The notes beneath the pieces were generated by a model, which searched no databases, was not told the origin of the DNA, and was given only the letters and a program-made list of their open reading frames with translations. DNA of 10,425 nt from NCBI GenBank assembly GCA_036522155.1, contig DATDGI010000357.1, positions 1 to 10,425 of the forward strand, read 5' to 3'. This document shows, piece after piece, positions 6,151 through 10,425 of the stretch (the stretch's first letter is position 1; the number at the start of each line of letters is the position of its first letter). The translations under genes were made by a program, and so were the position numbers. The DNA comes from UBA9676 sp036522155. GTDB taxonomy: Bacteria; Actinomycetota; Actinomycetes; Streptosporangiales; Streptosporangiaceae.

Positions 6151-6972
6151 GTGTCGATGGGCACGTCGGGGCGGATGATGACGCAGCGCCTTGACCCTCG
6201 ATCTGATCGCCCGCTGGCGTTGCAACTGGCGGACTTGTTGCGGGCAGAGATTCAGGAGGGTCAGCGAAGGCCGGGGAGCCAGCTCCCGACCGAGAGCGAG
6301 TTCCAGCGTGCCTACGGGGTGAGCCGGACCACGGTCCGGGCTGCCTTGGCCACGTTGGCCAGCGAGGGCCTGGTGCTGACCCGCAAGGGCTTCGGGTCCT
6401 ATGTCAGGGATCGGCCGCCGCTGCGGCGGGTGTCCTCGACGCACCGGCACGCTTCACATCGTGACTCCGGCAAGCCCGAGTTCGACACCGAGGCGATTGC
6501 CCAGGGCCAGGTGCCGTCACGGCGGATGCTGATAGTTGGCCGTGGCCCGGTCCCGCCCGACGTCGCCGGTTGGCTTGGCGTGGCAGCCGGGGATGAGGCC
6601 GTGATCAGGAAGCGGCTGCAACTGCTGGCCGATGTGCCCGCGGTGATCTCGACCAGCTACTACCCGCTGTGGGTCGCTGATGGCACCCGGCTGGAGTCTC
6701 CTGCGCCGCTGCCCGAAGGCCCGGACAACCTCATTGAGCGGCTCGGGCACCGGTTCGCCCGTGGCATCGAGCTGCTCCGGACCCGGATGCCAACCCCCGA
6801 CGAGGCGCGGCTGCTGGAGCTGGACCCTGGTGTCCCGGTGGCGCGGATGCTGCACATTGACTACGACCCGGACGGCCGCACGCTGCAAGTAGCTGATGAC
6901 CTGTACGCAGGCGACCGTCATGAGTTCGCCTTCGAGTGGGCCGAGCCGGACGGGTCAGGCCCGGATGGGTGA
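6151..6972 (+). CDS. GntR-family transcriptional regulator with UTRA domain (AICE regulator)
   Basis: A 273-residue (from GTG 6151) DNA-binding repressor-type protein. Residues about 17-85 are the GntR winged helix: LALQLADLLRAEI, LPTESEF, GVSRTTVRAALATLASEGLV, then the GFGSYV wing. Residues about 110-265 fit the UTRA ligand-binding fold, ending in the typical DDLYAGDRHEFAFEW segment. GntR/UTRA proteins are the standard control gene of AICEs (KorSA of pSAM2 is the model) and repress transfer and replication genes. The start is uncertain: GTG 6151, ATG 6157 (weak AGGG upstream) and ATG 6175/6178 (GGGGCGG upstream) all keep the domain intact. Its stop overlaps the start of the HIT gene by 8 bp, so the two are translationally coupled. 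The palindromic box immediately upstream is its likely own operator. Confidence 0.92.
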   Translation: MSMGTSGRMMTQRLDPRSDRPLALQLADLLRAEIQEGQRRPGSQLPTESEFQRAYGVSRTTVRAALATLASEGLVLTRKGFGSYVRDRPPLRRVSSTHRHASHRDSGKPEFDTEAIAQGQVPSRRMLIVGRGPVPPDVAGWLGVAAGDEAVIRKRLQLLADVPAVISTSYYPLWVADGTRLESPAPLPEGPDNLIERLGHRFARGIELLRTRMPTPDEARLLELDPGVPVARMLHIDYDPDGRTLQVADDLYAGDRHEFAFEWAEPDGSGPDG

Positions 6973-7432
6973 GTGGCCGGGCAACTGGGCTGACCTGACC
7001 AAAGGGATCGGCTGCGAGATGTGCCAGGCAGGCCGACCGGAGTCCGACCAGTACGGGGTGCGGATCATGGAAGGCCGCTACTCGGATGCCTACCTGCAAC
7101 GCGCCGACGTGCAGCGCGGCTACACCGTGGTGATCTGGCGCGGTCGTCACGTCACCGAGCCGACCGAGCTAGATGCCACCGAGGCGGCCGGGTACTGGGC
7201 AGAAGTGCTGGCAGTCGCCCGCGCGATGATCAGCGTGTACGGGCCGCTGAAGATGAACTACGAGACCTTGGGCAACTCCCTTCCGCACTTGCACACGCAC
7301 TTGCTGCCGCGGTTCACTGACGACCCGCGCCCCGGTCAGCCGTTCCCGCTGCTGGCCGAGCAGCCTGCCGGGAGAATCCCGGAGGCGCGGCTGCTCGCTG
7401 AGGCCGCTGAGCTGCGCTCCCTTCTGAGGTAA
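6965..7432 (+). CDS. HIT (histidine triad) family protein
   Basis: 155 residues from the ATG at 6965, which overlaps the gntR stop codon. The histidine triad is present as HLHTHLL (H108, H110, H112), preceded by the usual GNSLP loop. A CxxC pair (C17, C20) sits near the N terminus as in metal-binding HIT proteins. HIT proteins hydrolyse or transfer nucleotide monophosphates from nucleotide-phosphoramidate or dinucleoside-polyphosphate substrates. Here it is fixed to the AICE regulator gene. In pSAM2 a Nudix hydrolase (Pif) provides transfer immunity; whether this HIT protein plays a comparable nucleotide-signalling role in the element is speculation. An upstream in-frame ATG at 6896 would run 69 bp deep into gntR and lacks a ribosome binding site, so 6965 is preferred. 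Confidence 0.9.
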   Translation: MGEWPGNWADLTKGIGCEMCQAGRPESDQYGVRIMEGRYSDAYLQRADVQRGYTVVIWRGRHVTEPTELDATEAAGYWAEVLAVARAMISVYGPLKMNYETLGNSLPHLHTHLLPRFTDDPRPGQPFPLLAEQPAGRIPEARLLAEAAELRSLLR

Positions 7433-7458
7433 GCAACCTGTCGCTGCCCGGTAACCGC

Positions 7459-7487
7459 TTGTGGGCTAGCTCCTGTCATCCTGTAGT
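7459..7487 (+). promoter_or_regulatory. Promoter candidate for the small-gene operon
   Basis: TTGTGG (7459-7464) and TGTAGT (7482-7487) are separated by exactly 17 nt and resemble -35 and -10 elements (3/6 and 4/6 to the vegetative consensus). The -10 lies inside box 2, so a protein bound there would block RNA polymerase. Confidence 0.45.
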
Positions 7488-7500
7488 CCTAGGATGGCAG
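7473..7500. promoter_or_regulatory. Inverted repeat containing box 2 (candidate GntR operator)
   Basis: CTGTCATCCT (7473-7482) and AGGATGGCAG (7491-7500) form a 10-bp inverted repeat with one T-G mismatch and an 8-bp spacer. Nested in it, TGTAGTCCTAGGATGGCA (7482-7499) matches the box in front of gntR in 14 of 18 positions (TGTAGTNCTAGNANGNCA), with the central palindrome TCCTAGGA (7487-7494). It lies 30 bp upstream of the first gene of the operon. No T-run follows, so it is not a good terminator for the HIT gene. Confidence 0.55.
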
Positions 7501-7515
7501 CACAACCTACCAACT

Positions 7516-7523
7516 GGAGGTGA
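7516..7523 (+). promoter_or_regulatory. RBS GGAGGTGA for the 7530 gene
   Basis: GGAGGTGA is a near-perfect complement of the 16S rRNA 3' end, 6 nt before the ATG at 7530. It fixes the start of the operon's first gene and predicts high translation. Confidence 0.8.
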
Positions 7524-7529
7524 AGGGGC

Positions 7530-7931
7530 ATGGCCCTTCGAAACGGCTCACGGTTCGCCGTGAGCATGGCGGATGTGTTCCCGCACGGGTGCTACCTGGT
7601 GCCCGACTCGATCGCAGAGGCGCAGGACTACGACGAGAAGACCAAGCGGCGCACCCCATCTGTGGACAAGGTGACCGGCAAGCGGGTCTACCAGTCCCGG
7701 GTGGTGGACATGGACCCCGACCTGGCCGGGCGGTCGCGTGAGGTCGCGGTGAAGATTCTCACCGACCGGGAGCCGGTCCCGCCGACCCGGCAGCCGTTCG
7801 AACCAGTGGAGTTCGACGGCTTGCAGGTCACCCCGTATGTCACCGACCGCGGGCGGATGGCCTACTCGCTGCGAGCCAGCGGCATCAAGGCCGCCCGGCC
7901 TGCCGCCCAGCCGGGCAAGGACGCCGCCTGA
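7530..7931 (+). CDS. AICE-associated small protein, 133 aa, function unknown
   Basis: First gene of the tightly packed pre-ftsK operon, with a very strong ribosome binding site. The protein has no signal peptide or membrane segment. Residues about 40-115 alternate short beta strands with charged turns: VTGKRVYQSRVVDMDP, REVAVKILTD, then PFEPVEFDGLQVTPYV and GRMAYSLRASGI. The TGKRVYQ/SLRA pattern and all-beta look recall small OB-fold-like proteins that occupy this position in AICEs and Streptomyces plasmids. An OB fold, and hence nucleic-acid binding in replication or transfer, is my inference; no catalytic motif is seen. The C terminus is an Ala/Lys/Gln tail. Its stop overlaps the next start (TGATG at 7929-7933), so it is co-translated with the next gene. 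Confidence 0.8.
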   Translation: MALRNGSRFAVSMADVFPHGCYLVPDSIAEAQDYDEKTKRRTPSVDKVTGKRVYQSRVVDMDPDLAGRSREVAVKILTDREPVPPTRQPFEPVEFDGLQVTPYVTDRGRMAYSLRASGIKAARPAAQPGKDAA

Positions 7932-8200
7932 TGAGCGCAAAGCGGGCCACGTCGCTGTGCGTCCCGGTGGATGGCCGCTCCGCTGCGGAGCTGCTTTCTT
8001 ACCGGGACCGTAGCCCGCTGCTGGCGATCCGGGCCGGTCGCCCGGCGCTGCTGGTGACCTTCACTGTCCCGGAGCGGGTGGAGGCGGGGCATGTGGAGTT
8101 CGCCCGCCAGCTCGCCCGATCCGCTACCGCGTATGCGGTGGAAGTCGAGCGCCGGTTCCGGGGCCTGCGCCGGATGGCTGAGAACAAGGAGGTGGCCTGA
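7931..8200 (+). CDS. AICE-associated small protein, 89 aa, function unknown
   Basis: Not recognised. It starts on the ATG overlapping the previous stop and ends in a TGATG overlap with the next gene, an arrangement that supports it being real despite its size. The N-terminal two thirds looks globular (LCVPVDGRSAAELLSYRDRSPLLAIRA), and residues about 50-80 (VEAGHVEFARQLARSATAYAVEVERRF) form a probable amphipathic helix. No cysteines suggesting zinc binding, no membrane segment. Its expression depends on the upstream ribosome binding site by coupling, since only a weak AAGGA precedes it. Confidence 0.7.
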   Translation: MSAKRATSLCVPVDGRSAAELLSYRDRSPLLAIRAGRPALLVTFTVPERVEAGHVEFARQLARSATAYAVEVERRFRGLRRMAENKEVA

Positions 8201-8499
8201 TGGCTCTGCCCACCGTCACCACGATCCGGCTCGGCCCGAAGGGCATCGCCCAGGTGGACGCCTGCCTGCGGCTGACTGGGGATTCGTTCATCACCTGTCA
8301 CACCTACACCGACCACTCGCCGATCCTGCATTTCGAGGACGAGCACGTCTCGGTGTCGGTGACCGTCCCCGACCCCAAGAAGGTCACGGCCGACGATGTG
8401 GCCCAGGCGCACCGGCTCGTTGACGCCCTGGCCGCATACATCACCGAACTGGAAGCACACGTCACCACGCCTAGCAAGACCAAGGGTGTGGCGGTGTGA
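8200..8499 (+). CDS. AICE-associated small protein, 99 aa, function unknown
   Basis: Not recognised. It has an excellent ribosome binding site, AAGGAGGTG (8186-8194), inside the end of the preceding gene, and starts at the ATG overlapping that gene's stop. The N-terminal half is beta-rich (VTTIRLGPKGIAQVDACL, HFEDEHVSVSVTVPDP) and the C-terminal half is a helix (ADDVAQAHRLVDALAAYITELEAHV). It ends just before a strong T-tailed hairpin and so is the last gene of the promoter-proximal part of the operon. Confidence 0.75.
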   Translation: MALPTVTTIRLGPKGIAQVDACLRLTGDSFITCHTYTDHSPILHFEDEHVSVSVTVPDPKKVTADDVAQAHRLVDALAAYITELEAHVTTPSKTKGVAV

Positions 8500-8505
8500 T
8501 GAGGC

Positions 8506-8548
8506 GGGGCGGCCCCCAGCTAGCACCTGCGGGCCGCCCCTTTTCTCT
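8506..8548 (+). terminator. Intrinsic terminator / attenuator ahead of ftsK
   Basis: GGGGCGGCCC (8506-8515) and GGGCCGCCCC (8531-8540) form a perfect 10-bp GC-only stem with a 15-nt loop, followed by TTTTCTCT. This is the best rho-independent terminator in the window. It lies between the stop of the 99-aa gene (8499) and the probable ftsK start (8583), so it should reduce transcription of ftsK and rep relative to the three small genes, a plausible way to keep transfer genes low. Confidence 0.8.
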
Positions 8549-8567
8549 CCCCGAATGGCCCAAGGAA

Positions 8568-8574
8568 GAGGTGA
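8568..8574 (+). promoter_or_regulatory. RBS GAGGTGA deciding the ftsK start
   Basis: GAGGTGA lies 8 nt upstream of the in-frame ATG at 8583. Starts at 8496 (GTG) or 8499 (ATG) would place the terminator hairpin inside the coding region, making 8583 the better choice. Confidence 0.7.
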
Positions 8575-8582
8575 GCAAGCTT

Positions 8583-10034
8583 ATGCGCAAAGTGGTGACC
8601 GGTGATCAGGTCGCCCAGCTCCGCAACCCCGACCCGTTCGCGGTCCCGGAATGGCGGGCGCCGGTCTACCGGACCCCGTTCGCCTTCGTGGCCCTCGTCC
8701 AGGCCGCGCGGTTGCTGGCGCGGCTGATCCGGTTCCTGATCCGTCATCCCGCTGAAGTCTTGTCCGCGACCGCTGCGGTGTTCGTGTGGCGGGCAATCGG
8801 CTGGCCGGGCCTCGCCGCCCTTACTGTCAGCACCGCCGTGGCGCTGGTGGTGTGGCGATGGCGGTTCCCTGTCTCGTTCTCCCGCTTCGTCGCCTTCCCG
8901 GCTCGGTCCCGGTGGCGGGCCTGGCACTACCGGCGACGTTGGGGCGCGGTGATGGCCATCGCCCGCCTCGCCCCGGTCTACCAGGGCCGGGTCCTGCTGC
9001 CGGTGCTCAGCAAGGTGTCGGCAACTGCGTTCACCGACCGGGTGCTGGTGCGGCTTGTCTCTGGGCAGTCCGCAGCGGACTTCGCCGCCCGGGCACCGAA
9101 TCTGGCACATGGGTTCGGGGCGGTGCTATGCCGGGTCCGCACCGCCGCCCCCGGCACGCTGGTACTGGAGTTCGTCCGCCGCGACGCCCTGGCGGCCATC
9201 ATCCCCGCCCTACCTGTTAATGAGCAGGGGGACCTGCGGGCGCTTCCAGTCGGGCGCCGCGAGGACGGGCAGCCGTGGCTAGTCCAGGCGCACGGCACCC
9301 ATGTGCTGATCGCCGGGGCCACCGGCGCCGGGAAAGCCGCCCTGCTGTGGTCGATCGTGCGGGCCATGCTTCCCGCCATGACAGCGGGCCTGGTGCGGGT
9401 GTGGGCTGCCGACCCCAAGCTGATGGAACTGGCCTACGGCCGGGCCCTGTTCGACCGGTACGGCCGGTACGCCGCCGACCCCGCCGACATTGTGGCCCTG
9501 CTTGAGGACGCCGTGGCCGAGATGCAGGCCCGCGCCGCCCGGTTCGCCGGGAAGCACCGCGACCACATCCCCACGACCGAGCACCCATTCACCGTGATCG
9601 TGGTCGATGAGGTGGCGTTCCTGACCGCCTATCTCCCGGACAAGCAGCTCCGCGACCGGGTGAAGGCCGCTCTGGCCACACTGACCACCCAAGGCCGGGC
9701 GGTCGGTTTCTGCGTCGTCGCCGCCCTGCAAGACCCGCGCAAAGAGGTCATGTCCATCCGGAACCTGTTCCCCGACCGGATCGCCATGCGCCTGGACGAA
9801 CCCGAGCAGGTGGACATGGTGCTCGGCGACGGTGCACGCGACCGGGGCGCCACCGCCGACCTGATCTCCACCGACCCCGCGACCGGCGCCGGAGTCGCCT
9901 ACGTCCGGCTGCAAACCGACCCCGACCCTGTGCGAGTCCGCGCCGCGTGGGTCTCCGACGCTGATATCCGGGTCATGATCACCGAGTACGCCCCGGCTCC
10001 CGGCCTGCGGCCAGTGAAGGCGGATGCCGCATGA
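8583..10034 (+). CDS. FtsK/SpoIIIE-type DNA translocase (AICE conjugative transfer protein)
   Basis: A 483-residue inner-membrane ATPase. AICEs and Streptomyces plasmids move double-stranded DNA between mycelia with one FtsK-like protein (TraSA/TraB type). Residues about 33-91 hold two hydrophobic membrane segments (FAFVALVQAARLLARLIRFLI and the GWPGLAALTVSTAVALVVW region). The ATPase domain follows, with Walker A GATGAGKA (245-252) and Walker B TVIVVDEVAFL (D342-E343). The later ALATLTTQGRAVGFCVVAALQDPRKE and RIAMRLDEPEQVDMVLGDGARDRGA segments are typical of the AICE branch. The Walker A ends in K-A-A instead of K-S/T, so the usual Mg-coordinating hydroxyl is missing. The start at 8583 is chosen on its ribosome binding site and the upstream terminator; 8496/8499 would add 28-29 residues. 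The stop overlaps the rep start (ATGA), so the two are coupled. Confidence 0.93.
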   Translation: MRKVVTGDQVAQLRNPDPFAVPEWRAPVYRTPFAFVALVQAARLLARLIRFLIRHPAEVLSATAAVFVWRAIGWPGLAALTVSTAVALVVWRWRFPVSFSRFVAFPARSRWRAWHYRRRWGAVMAIARLAPVYQGRVLLPVLSKVSATAFTDRVLVRLVSGQSAADFAARAPNLAHGFGAVLCRVRTAAPGTLVLEFVRRDALAAIIPALPVNEQGDLRALPVGRREDGQPWLVQAHGTHVLIAGATGAGKAALLWSIVRAMLPAMTAGLVRVWAADPKLMELAYGRALFDRYGRYAADPADIVALLEDAVAEMQARAARFAGKHRDHIPTTEHPFTVIVVDEVAFLTAYLPDKQLRDRVKAALATLTTQGRAVGFCVVAALQDPRKEVMSIRNLFPDRIAMRLDEPEQVDMVLGDGARDRGATADLISTDPATGAGVAYVRLQTDPDPVRVRAAWVSDADIRVMITEYAPAPGLRPVKADAA

Positions 10035-10425
10035 TCCCGCGGACGACCCGGGCCGAGCGGATGGCCCAGCCCACCGCCCGTGACGCGGTGCGGGCGGTCG
10101 CCGAGAACCACGGCGCCTGCCTGCGTCCGATCCAGCTCCGCAGGATCAACACCGGAACCGGCGAGGTAGACCAGGTCCTCGTCCCCTGCGGCGCCACGCT
10201 GGCCAGCATCTGCCCACCCTGTGCGGAACGGGCCAAGGAGCTGCGCGCCGCCCAGTGCCGGGAAGGCTGGCACCTGGACACCGAACCGATCCCCGCCCCA
10301 CCGCCACCCGACCCGGTGCAGGCGATGTGGGTCGAGCACCGCGCCCAGGCTCAAGCCGACCGCGACCACGCCGCTGCCGCAGGCGAAGACACCGCCGAAC
10401 TGGACGAGTCCATCGCCGACCTCGA
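10031..10425 (+). CDS. RepSA-type replication initiator, N-terminal part (runs off the window)
   Basis: Open from the ATG at 10031, overlapping the ftsK stop, to the window end: 131 codons seen, no stop. The N-terminal region ENHGACLRPIQLRRINTGTG, VPCGATLASICPPCAERAKELR and AAQCREGWHLD is the characteristic start of AICE rolling-circle initiators related to RepSA of pSAM2. The cysteine cluster (CGAT...CPPC...QC) resembles a zinc-binding site. The following stretch is proline-rich, then Ala/Glu/Asp-rich, a linker. The catalytic part (HUH motif and tyrosine) would lie beyond the edge and cannot be checked. The protein should nick the element's double-strand origin to start rolling-circle replication after excision. 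Confidence 0.85.
   Translation, partial: MIPRTTRAERMAQPTARDAVRAVAENHGACLRPIQLRRINTGTGEVDQVLVPCGATLASICPPCAERAKELRAAQCREGWHLDTEPIPAPPPPDPVQAMWVEHRAQAQADRDHAAAAGEDTAELDESIADL

Larger units (their letters stand above)
1958..10425. mobile_element. Actinomycete integrative and conjugative element (AICE), left end and core, right end missing
   Basis: The right half has the standard AICE gene set in the standard order: a GntR/UTRA regulator, small accessory genes, an FtsK/SpoIIIE-type single-protein DNA translocase, and a RepSA-type initiator. Such elements replicate by rolling circle and transfer double-stranded DNA with the FtsK-like protein. The left boundary is placed at the second half-tRNA repeat. 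Downstream of rep the usual excisionase, tyrosine integrase and the intact tRNA-Gly(TCC) are expected outside the window. Identity of the backbone is confident; the left boundary, and thus membership of the 473-aa gene and the CCA-adding enzyme gene, is inferred from repeat orientation and could change if another att site lies between 2006 and 6129. Confidence 0.75.

Noticed and set aside
5737..6450. Minus-strand 237-codon frame across the hairpin region and gntR
   Set aside because: It overlaps the conserved winged-helix coding region on the other strand and its translation is Pro/Arg/Ala-rich without domains.
9097..9110. GAATCTGGCACA inside ftsK matching the 11-bp repeat at 4041-4062
   Set aside because: Single occurrence without an 11-bp partner and fully inside coding sequence; treated as coincidence.
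1..10425. CRISPR array, rRNA or insertion sequence
   Set aside because: No regularly spaced repeats with unique spacers, no rRNA sequence and no transposase reading frame were seen.

Overview
High-GC DNA with GGAGG-type ribosome binding sites and actinomycete protein families: almost certainly a chromosome of a filamentous actinomycete (Actinomycetota; genus not determinable from the sequence). The main content is the left end and core of an actinomycete integrative and conjugative element (AICE) that appears to have used a tRNA-Gly(TCC) gene as its integration site.

Layout. (1) 1-1026 looks like chromosomal flank and carries one RibD/dihydrofolate-reductase-fold gene (272-835); 1-271 shows no other gene. 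(2) 1027-1074 and 1958-2005 are two identical 48-bp direct repeats. Each is the 3' half of a minus-strand tRNA-Gly(TCC), from the anticodon loop through an encoded CCA, with no 5' half attached: the expected appearance of element-end att sites. The 0.9-kb segment between them holds one gene, a bifunctional-nuclease (DUF151/BFN) family protein. (3) 2006-6128 is probable cargo: a 473-aa minus-strand protein of unknown function, a gene-free 0.55-kb stretch, a full-length CCA tRNA nucleotidyltransferase, and a strongly structured intergenic region. (4) 6129-10425 is the conserved AICE backbone: GntR/UTRA regulator, HIT-family protein, three small tightly coupled genes, an intrinsic terminator, an FtsK/SpoIIIE-type DNA translocase (conjugative transfer) and the start of a RepSA-type replication initiator that runs off the right edge.

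How it fits together. The regulator and HIT genes overlap and form one unit. The next operon (7530 onward) has its own promoter-like sequence. An 18-bp box, TGTAGTNCTAGNANGNCA, lies in front of both units and is the best candidate operator for the GntR protein. A strong hairpin with a T-run separates the three small genes from ftsK and decides the ftsK start (8583). The left att site is followed about 100 bp inward by 11-bp tandem repeats of the type bound by tyrosine integrases; two similar pairs lie upstream of the CCA-adding enzyme gene. Excisionase, integrase and the intact tRNA-Gly are predicted beyond the right edge.

Most worth following up: tandem tRNA-half att sites isolating a one-gene mini-island; a tRNA 3'-end repair/synthesis enzyme carried by an element that sits in a tRNA 3' end; the shared operator box; the hairpin array at 5778-6016; and an atypical Walker A in the translocase.
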